DNA of 64,000 nucleotides from Aphrocallistes beatrix (lineage: Eukaryota; Porifera; Hexactinellida; Sceptrulophora; Aphrocallistidae). Location: assembly GCA_963281255.1 (NCBI GenBank), contig OY725499.1:4421148-4485147 (forward strand), read 5' to 3'. The notes below the pieces were generated by a model, which did not search any database, had not been told where the DNA came from, and saw only the letters and a program-made list of their open reading frames with translations. Position 1 is the stretch's first letter. Every line of letters begins with the position of its first letter. Positions 1 through 10,172 of this stretch are shown here, one piece after another. Both the position numbers and the translations under genes were made by a program.

Positions 1-378
1 GATCAGCTGTCCCAGTTGAGAGATGGTCTCCTCCACCTCTCGCGTCTCGCACTGGAACGACAGCTCCATTGGTCGATCAGTCACCTCCAGATCTCTCAGC
101 TTAGCTTCGATTTCCTCCGTCATCTTCTCTCTCAGAGAGTGGAGCATGTTCTCTTCCATTTTATCGTGGAGTTGTTCCTTGGTTTGGAGGAGCTGTTGTT
201 TCGTCCTGATGAGGTCTGTCTCCTTTGCTCGCATCTCGTCCCTCCTCTCTCGGTACTCGAGGAGGAGCTCTACACGTCGCCTATTCACTGTATGCACCAG
301 CTCATCAAAGCGTGAGTTGATTGCTACCTCCACTGGGTCCATCACGACGGCTGCTGGTTCAGGGAATCTCTCTGCCAT
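1..378 (-). CDS. Coiled-coil/NHL-repeat protein, 5' part (runs off the window)
   Basis: The first 126 codons of a gene read leftwards from an ATG at 376-378; the rest lies outside the window. The protein starts MAERFPEPAA and is nearly identical to the N-termini of the genes at 15378-16616 and 56827-58068. In those genes a charged coiled coil (residues about 30-130) precedes a C-terminal NHL beta-propeller. Only the coil is present here. The family resembles TRIM-NHL proteins without RING and B-box, so a scaffold or adaptor role is plausible but not shown. A TATA box (TATAAATAG, minus strand) lies at 445-453, about 65 bp before the start. The upstream 450 bp is shared with the 16.6-kb copy. 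Confidence 0.85.
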   Translation of the reverse strand, partial: MAERFPEPAAVVMDPVEVAINSRFDELVHTVNRRRVELLLEYRERRDEMRAKETDLIRTKQQLLQTKEQLHDKMEENMLHSLREKMTEEIEAKLRDLEVTDRPMELSFQCETREVEETISQLGQLI

Positions 379-390
379 TCTGTTTGCTCG

Positions 391-840
391 TATTAGTTGC
401 TTGTATCAGTTGTGTACTAGAAATGGCGTATCAGGATGGAGTGTCTATTTATAGTAGTGGCTACTGCTCCCGCTAGAGAGAGAGTGCAACCACATCTCGT
501 GGATTGTGTCTAGATGGCTGCACTATCAGAGGATGTGGAGTGGTGGCTCTCTCTCTGAGAGGAAGCAACTCTTGCACTATGACTCATATTTCCTCTCACT
601 GGATAATTTAAGACATGTCACTACCTCATTCACTTTCAGGATTGCGTTGTACTTTCTAGAACAAAGCTATTTCTAAGTATTTTAATATTTGTTATTCTAT
701 AGCATTATTATTGCTGTGTTTGAGATAAGTTGAATGGTACTGATTTGTACAAATCGTTTTTCTTTTGATTTTATGTACTCTTGCAAAGCTTTCAAAGAAG
801 AGATGCACACAGATGCAACTTCAAAGGCTAACCCTGAGAC
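391..840 (-). repeat. Duplicated 5' flank of the NHL gene
   Basis: This upstream region is a close copy of 16630-17070 and partly of 47003-47243 (inverted). It includes a CT/GA-rich stretch near 470-480, a conserved block around 590-660, and a weaker match out to about 840. It marks the extent of the segmental duplication that made the NHL copies. No other gene is seen in it. Confidence 0.7.
445..453 (-). promoter_or_regulatory. TATA box of the left-edge NHL gene
   Basis: The minus strand reads TATAAATAG about 65 bp before the ATG. The same box at the same spacing occurs in the copies at 16683-16691 and 56752-56760. Confidence 0.7.
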
Positions 841-904
841 TGCCAACTAAAATGTCACTCATCACTCTGTTACAACGTCTCATCATTACGCAAATTTTAG
901 AATT

Positions 905-1045
905 GACATTGATTTTTCTTTCGTACAATATCGATTCCAGCAGTAGGATAGACGTATTTAGAGATGTCATCTCCCTTGTAATTAATCAATGTGACCCCAA
1001 GCGCCTCCTACGGACACAAAGTGTCGTAGGAGGATGTGATTCCTT
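905..1045 (-). repeat. Interspersed repeat with palindromic core, truncated copy
   Basis: Contains a degenerate version of the core palindrome GGACAC-AAA-GTGTCC, followed on the minus strand by a conserved tail including CATCTCTAAATACGTC. Fuller copies are at 14248-14695 and 51165-51605. Confidence 0.6.
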
Positions 1046-1366
1046 CTACACCAACCTTCTTCATACCTACTAATTTACACCTTGTAGTAGTTTAAAAAGA
1101 GTATTTTAAACTAACTAAAATGGAACCTATAAAATAGTAGTTTTGACTTTCCATCACTTAAGTTTAAACTTGCTTAATCAAAATACAGTACCCCCACGCC
1201 CATTACAGTTACTGGCTATTCTATCATGCTTGCGCTAGCACATCATTGCATAATCTCACATGTAATATCTACAATTACTTTCTGAAGCTGAGTCTAAGCT
1301 GGGAGTCTAAGAGGATCCTAATAATATACTAAACCTAGCTATACACACATACATTGGAAGACAAGC
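1046..1366. other. Intergenic; 3' flank of the first ART gene
   Basis: No gene seen. From about 1170 onward the sequence matches the 3' flank of the second ART gene (about 6567-6750), so this part belongs to the duplicated unit. Confidence 0.6.
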
Positions 1367-3619
1367 TTAATTTAGTTCAGCTTCCTCCAGCTCCATTCTT
1401 ATTGTCTGCACATCCACTTTCATTTCAGTGTAGAGCCTTATCAAGTTTCCAGTTACTTCTTTTACTGGTGCCATCCTAGCACATAGCTTCTTTTCAAATT
1501 GCAGTGCCATCACATCCCATTGGCCTAATTTTTCCAAAATATCTTGTTGTATTGCATCATAATGATTTTGCTCTTTCGCTAGAAGTTCCTCTGTTTTACT
1601 CTCCATCTCCTTAGCACTGTCGAATCTACACTTCTTTTTCTTGTCCACTTTTGTTTCACTCTTCGATTTAATTTCATTTACAAAGTTCACTTTTGTGTGA
1701 CTATTAAAATGGCACTTTTGAGGACACTTTTCACAATGACCCTCAGCGACTGCTCCACTAATGATGCACCTTCCCTCTTCTTTCATGTCAGATTCAGGAC
1801 AAGGATAGTGACAAGTGTAGTTGCAGATACTGCAATAGTATGCTTCATTCTTTCTTATTTTGAAGCTTCTTATCTTGTTTTCAATAATCTGTTTCTCATA
1901 ATCTTTATTAGCCTGAATTATTTGTCTTTTCCCTTTTAATTTGTTATTTATTTCGGTTAATTATTTTCTTAGTCCAGCTAGCACCTTAGCTCCTTCTTTT
2001 ATTTTCTCTGTTTGATTTTCTAAATCCTTTGTGTCGATTGGGCCCAATATCCACGGATCGGGTGTATCTATTAATTTGATGTAGATTTCTGTGACACCTC
2101 CTTTTTTCTCAACCTTTGTCACTCTAAACTGAGCGCCACACGGATAGAGATATTCATCTTCATCTGGAAACGGAGAAATACTTGCTATTGACCTCGGTGA
2201 CCATTCGCACATTTTAGAATTATCGATTATAAACTTACAATTCGTTTTGAAAGCGCTACCTTCTTTACTAAATGATGAAGTTAGGGAAAGCCAAGCAAAC
2301 TCTTTACCTTTAGTGTACTTTGAAAGATCGTTATTACCCAAGTCCATACCTCTGTATGTTTTGTTGGTCCACACTTCATTTGGTTTTAAGAAGTTCCCAA
2401 AAAGTAATGAATTCACTAGAGCAGCATACACTTTGTATTCAGAAGTTTTATTATTTTGATCTGTAGCCTGATCTCTTAGTTTTGAATTGAACTCTGAATA
2501 AAAACTACCTGTATAATACCTGCTGATTAACTGTTTGAAGAAATCTTCACTCGTTGTTGGAGCTTTTAGTTTTTTAGCAGCATCATATTGGTAAATTTCT
2601 TTTGCTACTGCCTCCCTTGCACTTTTCCAGTTTGTATTCCCCGTATTTATGAAGTCAAAGATGTAATTTCCCATTTCTGGAAACAGTTTCAGTTCATCTA
2701 TGTCTAAGTTAGTATCGCATATGTCTCCTTTAGATTCTTCCATAGCTTTGGCTGTGTACCTCATCAGTATCAGATTACTATCATAGATAGAAACAAATGT
2801 CGGCACATCTTTATGCTTTTCTTGTAATTTCTGTTCCCTCCATCTAATCGCCACTTTCACCTCAGGGCTAGTTGTAATCTCAGTAGGAGTTTTACCACCG
2901 CCATAAGTACTTGTTTGTAATGTTCTAACAGCTGGATCACAAGCTGGATAATACAAAATCTTCTGGACATGTTCCACATTGTTAGCTTCTGCAGCATAAT
3001 GAAGAGGAGCCATTCCTGCATCTGGATCTGCCTTGTTTATTAAGTTCTTCGATTTGTCCTGCAGAGAGGATACCTTTTTCCAAGTCTTACTCTTTGCCCC
3101 TTTATCCATGACTTTACTATGCTCTCTGTTTTTCTTAACTACTTCCTTATATGTTTGGTTATTCATAGTTGAAACTTGTATATTAAAATTTGTGCTTTCT
3201 GGAATAATCTCTTCATTCTTAATATTATTTCTTTCAGCAAGTATTTCTTTTTTGTTTGTTTCTATGAACTCAGTTTGAGGCGTTTCTTCCCATCCATTAG
3301 CCTGTGCTATGTGCTGTTCCAGTAGCTTCCGTATCTCTGCTGTTGTCTCGATGTCAAGAGGTCTGAGTCCATTCTTAGTCAACAGCTCTGAGTCACAGCC
3401 TGGCACTGCTAGGATCTTCTTCACAGCTATCGCGTCTTTCCACCAAACAGCTTGATGCAGTATAGCCCATGCTCTCTTATCAGGAATATTCACGAGGTAA
3501 GGTTTCCTGTTCAATATTTCCCACACAGTGTCCCAATATCCAGATTTAGCTGCCATTGTCATTTTCCCACTTTCATCATCATGTAGATCAGTGTACGGAT
3601 CTGTAACATTAGTTGCCAT
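1367..3619 (-). pseudogene. Ankyrin-ADP-ribosyltransferase-Cys/His-coiled-coil gene with one in-frame stop
   Basis: Read from the ATG at 3617-3619, the gene is co-linear and in frame with its intact neighbour at 6751-9105 over 751 codons. One TAA at 1961-1963 replaces the neighbour's glutamate codon. The first 552 residues carry an ankyrin-like block (about 20-110), a second (about 200-265) and an R-S-E type ART core: R423 in TYRGMD, the SLTSS motif at 445-449, and E487-D-E489. The separated 3' part still encodes the Cys/His motif and a coiled coil without further stops. Either it is a young pseudogene, or it makes a short protein that keeps the whole ART domain. TATA box at 3661-3668. Confidence 0.85.
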
Positions 3620-3660
3620 TGTAACGTAATTAAATGTATTATAGCATACTGCTTAGTTCA

Positions 3661-3668
3661 CTTTTATA
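3661..3668 (-). promoter_or_regulatory. TATA box of the first ART gene
   Basis: The minus strand reads TATAAAAG about 42 bp before the ATG. The paralogue has the same box at 9172-9179. Confidence 0.65.
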
Positions 3669-4544
3669 GTGTTGATGAGTTGTTTATCGCATCTTACAAG
3701 TTTTGTATTTATGCTAGGAGACAATGTCAATTGTTTTTGTTACTATCTCAGTTTTTGTTTACTTTACTATGAACTTGAGCCCAAAATAAACCAGATTTCT
3801 TACTCTCAAGTATCATATTTTGTAGAGTGGGAATTAATACATTCTGTTATATTCCATTCAGTTTACTATACATGTTATTCCTATATCAGGTTTCAGTGTA
3901 CGTATACTTTGAAACTCCTCTACTAACTGTTAGACATGACGGTAGTGTTGCATATGTAAAAAACTATAAAGCTTTCTTTCATTTTTTCAATTTTGGTCTA
4001 ATTATTGTCATTGAATATTTGAACCACTCAGAACTAATACTATATCAGTGTTATACTGAAATATATGGACCAGTCTGGAATGAAGTGCTGAAATTATTTA
4101 TTCCCTCAGATTTGGCTAATATTGAAGATTACTCTCTGTAATTGATAAAGTTAGCAGAAGCTACGATGTGAAACTATTTGAGAGAAGTCTCAGTATCTAG
4201 CCACGTTGTCATCTGGTTGTAACTCTTGTTTCATTTAATCCTGATTGTCCTTTCATACAATTTATAATACAATGTACATATAATTTTTTAGTTTATCTCC
4301 GAGAGTTCATGCAAGATCAATTAACAAGTTTAACATTTTACAAATGCAAACAAACACTTGTTTTTGTTTTATTAATGCTGATTTAACTTCTAAACAGACT
4401 AAACTTGTATAATGTCATCTCTTGTGTTGAAGATGATATGAGACCTCGTATTATTGGAGCTAGTGTAACCAAATTTTGAAATTATTTAAATCAATGTGAG
4501 CGGTTAAAATACATTACTAAGTAATTTTATTTGAAACTCTAACA
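3669..4544. other. Intergenic; duplicated ART 5' flank, then unique AT-rich DNA
   Basis: 3620 to about 3935 matches the 5' flank of the second ART gene (9106 to about 9450). The remainder is AT-rich, and I see no gene, repeat or RNA in it. Confidence 0.5.
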
Positions 4545-5010
4545 ATGACGACAGAGATAACTGGTGCAGATATTGATCAATATGATGATGAGAATATGTA
4601 TAGAATCAACAAAAACAAATATACCTTCCCCAAGTACAAACAAACTAGAATGTGAAGAACTAGTTAAGAACGACAACTACAGGTAGCTTTTACTTTAATT
4701 TCAATCGAAAGTTGAGAACGCAGGCTACAGACCAACAACATAGTAATTTCCCATACAAAGGATATGCTGCTCTAACGAATGCATTACTTTTTGAGAACTT
4801 TCTAAAGCTGCCAGTTTGCACAGAAACAACGTACAAGAGCCTGATGCTGGGTAACTCAGACATTGAGAAGTACACGGAAGGCAGAGAGTTTGCATGGATG
4901 TCCTTCACCTCTTCCACAAGTAGAGAGCAGGAAGCATTTCCCTGGGAATTGTATGTTTGAAATTGATAATTCCAAGGTTTGCATTTGGTCTCCAAGGAGA
5001 ATATATGCCG
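4545..5010 (+). pseudogene. Decayed ART-family fragment
   Basis: An ATG at 4545 opens a short stretch (MTTEITGADIDQYDDE) that loosely resembles the family N-terminus and stops soon after. From about 4710 a translated segment aligns with the ART core and is closest to the plus-strand gene at 11739-13598 (shared LPVCTxTTY and SDIEKYTEG-like stretches). The catalytic arginine of TYRG is replaced by lysine (TTYKS), and a one-base frameshift near 4940 breaks the reading frame. The ankyrin blocks, the ExE motif and the C-terminus are absent. A GGGAATGGGAAT repeat replaces the sequence after about 5010. A dead copy. Confidence 0.75.
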
Positions 5011-5365
5011 TGAGAATGGGAAATCGTGGGAGTTCCCATGGGAATACCTGCAGATTCCCATATGGGATGGGAATGGGAATGGGAATTACTTAAGCCTATG
5101 GGTATACCCACATGTGGGAACCTGTAGGAATTTATTGTGATGGCCTATTTATTGAATGTCCATTGTATAAATAATCATGTTGTATTTTATTAGATTCTAC
5201 TATTTGTATATGTTTCCCCAACCGTGAATCTTGATTATCTCAATTGGATTATTATATTAGGATCTGCAAATTCTATGGAATTCTGTGTGTATTTTATGTG
5301 AGTTTCTGTGGGAATGGGATTTGAATAGGAATTGAAATTCCAATCCCACGGCAACATTGCTATTT
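5011..5365 (+). repeat. GGGAATGGGAAT-type repeat element
   Basis: Rich in GGGAATGGG and TTCCCAT tracts. Its right part ends in CAATCCCACGGCAAC, the end sequence of the hAT-like family also seen at 43022-43168 and 62694-63053. The middle (about 5125-5320) is unrelated AT-rich sequence, perhaps a nested insertion. Confidence 0.55.
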
Positions 5366-5449
5366 AAACATGCTAACGTAACTACATTATATATATAAGC
5401 TGGGATACAACGCTTAGATTATATTGTCATTTCACCAAACCTACTAAAT

Positions 5450-6562
5450 ATAAGGCTTCAGAATAACTTGAACAAGGATGCGGTAGAAGATGGTTGAATT
5501 AATACATGAGCTGCCTTAAATCATTGACAAAGCACAATGGACGGAGGAATGTATTACCAGCATATATAAATAGTGTCAAGGTACTCATATCCATTGTTAA
5601 AATTTAGATTAGTCACCATATGGTTGCGCAATAGGTTATATTTGCGACGAATTTGGTGATTTTCAGAGGTCGTTTAGGGGCATTTCTAAGTGTTTTTATT
5701 TTAAAGTTTTCGCATAGAACTGAGATATGAATGGGTTTATACGAAAAATTTGGATTTTTTTCATGGAATGTTGCTATGGAAACGTGTTTTGGTCTGTTGG
5801 GGTTATATCTTGAGAACCGCGATAGCTATACATTCAAATATGATTCCATTTGATAGCTAATAAGCTATTTCATATTAAGTGATAATATAATTTATTTGTC
5901 CAAATTCAATGGTTTACGAGATATTCGACAAATTACCGAATGTGACCAATATGATAAATTGTCTAATAACTCGTAAACAATTAAATTTAGACAAATACAT
6001 TATAGCTATCGCGGTTCTCATGATATAACCCCAACTGACCAAAACACGTTTCCATAGCAACACTGGAATGTACCAACATTCCATGAAAAAATCCAAATTT
6101 TTCTTATTAACCCATTCACATATCGGTTCTATGCGAAAAACATTACAATAAAAACACTTAGAAATAAACGGCCTCTAAAAATCACCAAATTTGTCGCAAA
6201 TGTAACCTATTGCACAACCATATGGTGACTAATCTAAATTTTAACAATGGATATGGGTACCTTGACGTACCCATATCCATTGTTAAAATCTCTCCAATCT
6301 CTATGCTCCATTTTGCTTTGTTAATGATTTAAGGCAGCTCATGTATTAGTTCAACCATCTTCTACCTAGGGGCGTAGCCAGTGGCGCCGACAAGGGCCTG
6401 CTAGGGGCTACGCTCCGTCTTAACTGGGCCTGCAGGAACATTTTCTGGTCTGCAGGATATTTAGTGGGACTGCGGGCAGGCCCTGCAGGCCCATTAGCTA
6501 CGCCTATGCTTCTACCGCATCCCTAGTCCAAAATTCGCAAGTTACTCTGAGGCCTTATTATA
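5450..6562. repeat. 1.1-kb imperfect palindrome with a nested hAT element
   Basis: The left arm runs inward from about 5450 (AAGGCTTCAGAATAACTTG, then GATGCGGTAGAAGATGG). The right arm returns as its reverse complement out to about 6562. The long arms include matching blocks such as CCATATGGTTG and TCCATTGTTAAAAT. The right arm is interrupted by the element at 6367-6508. Likely a foldback-type transposon or an inverted duplication. No coding capacity. Confidence 0.85.
6367..6508. mobile_element. hAT-like MITE with 8-bp target duplication
   Basis: A 142-bp element beginning TAGGGGCGTAGC and ending GCTACGCCTATG. It is flanked by a perfect 8-bp direct repeat CTTCTACC (6359-6366 and 6509-6516). 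The palindrome arm reads continuously when the element and one repeat are removed. The 8-bp duplication and CAGGGGCG-like ends fit a non-autonomous hAT element. Confidence 0.85.
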
Positions 6563-6750
6563 GTAGGCAATGCTTAATCATATTACAGTATCCCCCTGCC
6601 TTCTATCATGTTTGAGCTAACACATCATCTAATAATATCACATGTAATATCCACAATTACTTTCTGAACCTGAATCTAAGGGACTAGTCTAGGAAAGGCC
6701 TAATAATATATACTAAATCTAACTATACACACATACATTGGGGGACATGC

Positions 6751-9105
6751 TTAATTCAGTTGATCTTCCTCCAATCCCATTCGTATTGTTTTTACATCCA
6801 CTTTCATTTCAGTATAGAGCCTTATCATGTTTCCAGTATCTTTTTTTGCCGGTGTTTGTCCTGCATTCAGCTTTTTTTCAAATCGCAGTGCCATCACATC
6901 CCATTGGCCTAATTTCTTTAAGATATCTAATAGTGTTGCATCAAAATGGTTTTGCTCTTTCGCTAGAAGTTCTTCTGTTTCACTCTCCATCTCCTTGGCA
7001 CTGTCGAATCTAGCCTTCTTTTTCTTGTTCACTTTTGTTTCACATTTCGATTTTATTTCATTTACAAAGTTCACTTTTTTGTGACTATTAAAATGGCACT
7101 TTTGAGGACACTTTTCGCAATGACCCTCAGCGACTGCTCCACTAACGCTACACCTTCCTTCTTCTTTCGTGTCAGATTCAGGACAAGGATAGTGACAAGT
7201 GTAGTTGCAGATACTACAATAGTATGCTTCATTCTTCCTTATTTTGAATCTTCTTATCTTGTTTTCAATAATCTGTTTTTCATAATCTTTATTAGCCTGA
7301 ATTGTTTGCCTTGTTCCTTTTAATTTGTCACCTATTTCGGCCAATTCTTTTCTTACTCCAGCTAGCACCTTAAATTCTTCTTTTATTTTCTCTGTTCGAT
7401 TTTCTAAATCCTTTGTGTCGATTGGATCCACTATCCACGGATCGGGTGTATCTATTAATTTGATGTAGATTTCTGTGACACCTACTTTTTTCTCAACCTT
7501 TGTCACTCTAAACTGAGCACCACACGGATAGAGATATTCATCTTCACTTTGAATTTGAGAAATACTTGATATTCCTCTCGGTGACCATTCGCAACTTTGA
7601 GAATTGTCGATTATAAACTTACAATTCTTTTTGAAAGCGCAACCTTCTTTACCAGATGATGAAGTTAGGGACAGCCAAGCAAACTCTTTACCTTTAGTGT
7701 ACTTTGAAATATCTGTATTACTCAAGTCCATACCTCTGTATGTTTTTTTGGTCCACACTTCATTTGGTTCTAAGAAGTTCCCAAAAAGTAATGAATTCGC
7801 TAGAGCAGCATATACTTTGTATTCAGAAGTTTTACTCATTTGATCTGTAGCCTGATCTCTTAGTTTTGAATTGAACTCTGAATAAAAACTACCTGTATAA
7901 TGCGAGATTACCTCGATGAAGAATTCTTCACTCGTTGTTGGAGCTTTCAGTTTTTTAGTAGCATCGAAAGAGTGAATTTCTTTTGCTACTGCCTCCCTTG
8001 CACTTTTCCAGTTTGCATTCCCTGTGTTTATGAAATTGTAAATGAATGATCCCATTTCTGGAAATATTTTCAGTTCATCTATGTCTAAGTCATCATCGCA
8101 TATGTCTCCTTTAGATTCTTCCATAGCTTTGGCTGTGTACCTCATCAACATCAGATTGCTATCATGGATAGAAACAAATGTCGGCACATCATTATGATTT
8201 TCTAGTTGTTTTCTTTCCTTCCATCTTATTGCTGCTTCTACAACATGACTTGTTGTAATTTCAACTGGAGTTTTTCCAGCTCCATAAGAACTTGTTTTCG
8301 CTGTCTTAACAGCTGGATCACAAGCTGGATAGTAGAGAATCTTCTGAACTGCTTCTACGTCGTTAGCTTCTGCAGCATAATGAAGCGGAGCCATTCCTGT
8401 ATCTGGATCTGTCTTGTTCACTAAGTTCTTCCACTTGTCCAGAAGAGAGAATAGTTTCTTCCAATTCTTACTCTTTGCCTCTTTGGTGATGACTTTGGTG
8501 TGCTGTTCACTTTCCTCAACTAGTTCTTCATAAGTTTTTTTGATTACATTTGGCAAGACTATTTTTGAGTTTGTTATTTCATTATTTGCGGATGGTGGTT
8601 CCTTCTTAAAAGAATGTTTACTTCCGTTCGAAATAAGTTTATTTGCTTTCTTTGCCTTTTTGCTAAATTTATGTTTTACTGGGAGTGTTTCTTTTGTTTT
8701 TGTTTCTACAGTGTCTGCTTGAGGTGTTTCTTTTGTTTTTGCTTCTTCTAAGTCTCCTTGAGGCGTTTCTTCCCATCCATTAGCATGTGCTATGTGCTGT
8801 TCCAGTAGCTTCCGTATCTCTGCTGTTGTCTCGATGTCAAGAGGTCTGAGTCCATTCTTAGTCAACAGCTCTGAGTCACAGCCTGGCACTGCTAAAATCT
8901 TCTTCACTGCTATCGCGTCTTTCCACCAAACAGCTTGATGCAGTACAGCCCATGCTCTCTCCTCAGGAATGCAATTCACGAGGTAAGGTTTTCTGTTCAA
9001 TATTTCCCACACAGTGTCCCAATATCCAGATTTAGATGCTAATACCATTTTCCCACTTTCATCATCATGTAGATCAGTGTATGGATCTGTAACATTAGTT
9101 GCCAT
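6751..9105 (-). CDS. Ankyrin-ADP-ribosyltransferase-Cys/His-coiled-coil protein (intact, 784 aa)
   Basis: An uninterrupted single-exon gene. Domains: ankyrin-like block (about 20-110; LHQAVWWKDAIAVKKIL), Lys/Thr-rich linker with KTKETP repeats (118-190), second ankyrin block (about 235-295; PLHYAAEANDVEAVQKIL), ART domain (about 305-555), Cys/His motif (C630-x2-C633-x3-C637-H-x2-C641, then C663-x2-C666-x3-C670), and a C-terminal coiled coil (690-784). The ART domain shows the R-S-E signature: R457 in TYRGMD, SLTSS at 479-483, E521-D-E523. ExE is typical of arginine-directed mono-ADP-ribosyltransferases. No signal peptide, so presumably intracellular. The Cys/His block resembles one in the C-termini of animal AIG1-type GTPases and related proteins (DUF8206, from memory). 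Substrate unknown. TATA box at 9172-9179. Confidence 0.9.
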   Translation of the reverse strand: MATNVTDPYTDLHDDESGKMVLASKSGYWDTVWEILNRKPYLVNCIPEERAWAVLHQAVWWKDAIAVKKILAVPGCDSELLTKNGLRPLDIETTAEIRKLLEQHIAHANGWEETPQGDLEEAKTKETPQADTVETKTKETLPVKHKFSKKAKKANKLISNGSKHSFKKEPPSANNEITNSKIVLPNVIKKTYEELVEESEQHTKVITKEAKSKNWKKLFSLLDKWKNLVNKTDPDTGMAPLHYAAEANDVEAVQKILYYPACDPAVKTAKTSSYGAGKTPVEITTSHVVEAAIRWKERKQLENHNDVPTFVSIHDSNLMLMRYTAKAMEESKGDICDDDLDIDELKIFPEMGSFIYNFINTGNANWKSAREAVAKEIHSFDATKKLKAPTTSEEFFIEVISHYTGSFYSEFNSKLRDQATDQMSKTSEYKVYAALANSLLFGNFLEPNEVWTKKTYRGMDLSNTDISKYTKGKEFAWLSLTSSSGKEGCAFKKNCKFIIDNSQSCEWSPRGISSISQIQSEDEYLYPCGAQFRVTKVEKKVGVTEIYIKLIDTPDPWIVDPIDTKDLENRTEKIKEEFKVLAGVRKELAEIGDKLKGTRQTIQANKDYEKQIIENKIRRFKIRKNEAYYCSICNYTCHYPCPESDTKEEGRCSVSGAVAEGHCEKCPQKCHFNSHKKVNFVNEIKSKCETKVNKKKKARFDSAKEMESETEELLAKEQNHFDATLLDILKKLGQWDVMALRFEKKLNAGQTPAKKDTGNMIRLYTEMKVDVKTIRMGLEEDQLN

Positions 9106-9171
9106 TGTAGCCTGAATGAATAACGTTTTTGATGAATTATAATAATACCCAAGTTTTTCTCCTTTTATAGT

Positions 9172-9179
9172 GTTGATGA
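9172..9179 (-). promoter_or_regulatory. TATA box of the intact ART gene
   Basis: The minus strand reads TATAAAAG about 67 bp before the ATG, in sequence conserved with the 3661-3668 box. Confidence 0.65.
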
Positions 9180-9631
9180 GTTGTTTATTGCCTCCTGCAA
9201 GTTTTGTATTGTGTGATAAGAATAAAATACAGTTGTTTTTATTTTCTTTCTAAGTGCTAAAGTGGAGAGTTTCACCATCTCATCTTATTTATTTTCTTTA
9301 TTATGAACTTGAATGAAAAACAAACCAGATTTATCTACTCTCTTCAATAACATTTCAGCGATTAATTCATTCAATATAAGTTCACTATACATGTTATTCC
9401 CAGATCAGATTTCAGTGTTGCTTGAATACTCCTATACTAACTGTTAGACATTTATTATAGGATTGTAAACTCTATATATTATCCTATCATTATTCTTCCA
9501 TCCTCATCCTAGTAGTCCGAATCAATGGAAAAGCTAAGACTTTTGGGGAGCAGAGAGTTAACTCCATTCGCAGGAGAGAGGAGGCAAGGTTTGATTCCAA
9601 TTTTTTTGAATTTTAAATCTGGGAGTCTTTG
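9180..9631. other. Intergenic; duplicated ART 5' flank
   Basis: Matches about 3670-3935 up to about 9450. Beyond that it is unremarkable AT-rich DNA. Confidence 0.5.
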
Positions 9632-10172
9632 ATCACTAAATGTTCACTTTAAAAAATTCAAGCAATTTAGAGATTATTTAGTGGTTCTGAAAGGTAGTTC
9701 CCCCTCGTGTAGTTAGTTATATAATGGGATATGTCTGGTTTGATGCTTAAAATTGCGAAAGGCGCAGTACTAATGATATGCAAAGAAACTAGCAACATTA
9801 TACCTGAGATATTAGGGATGACTATTATCAGCTAATAATTCATTTTAATAGCCTAAAATCAACCTGTTTGGAGATATTTGTAAATACAGTTGGAGCTAGC
9901 CTTCGTACTTATAATTATTGATAATGTCCCAACTGTTATCACCAATATCTCCAGACCGTTAGATTTTAGATCATTATAATATATTATTAGCTGAAATAAA
10001 TCCACTCTTAATATCTCAAATATTAAGCTACTAGTTTCCTTGCATCTCAGAAGTACGCCTTTCAATTTTAAGCCCAGAGCGGATCATAAATCTGCACTAG
10101 AGGGAGACTACCTTGCGTTAACCACTAAATCACTCCAAATTGCTTGATTTTGTGGTGAATATTTGGTGACAA
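9632..10172. repeat. 540-bp imperfect inverted repeat (foldback)
   Basis: The left arm (AAATTCAAGCAATTTAG, TTTAGTGGTTCTG, GAAAGGCGCAGTAC) is mirrored by the right arm (CTCAGAAGTACGCCTTTC, GTTAACCACTAAAT, CAAATTGCTTG). The centre is near 9900. No open reading frame of note. Probably a foldback or MITE relic. Confidence 0.7.

Noticed and set aside
2247..2459. Short plus-strand frames opposite the ART genes (also 7604-7843 and 1697-1939)
   Set aside because: Antisense shadows; conserved between copies only through the coding strand.
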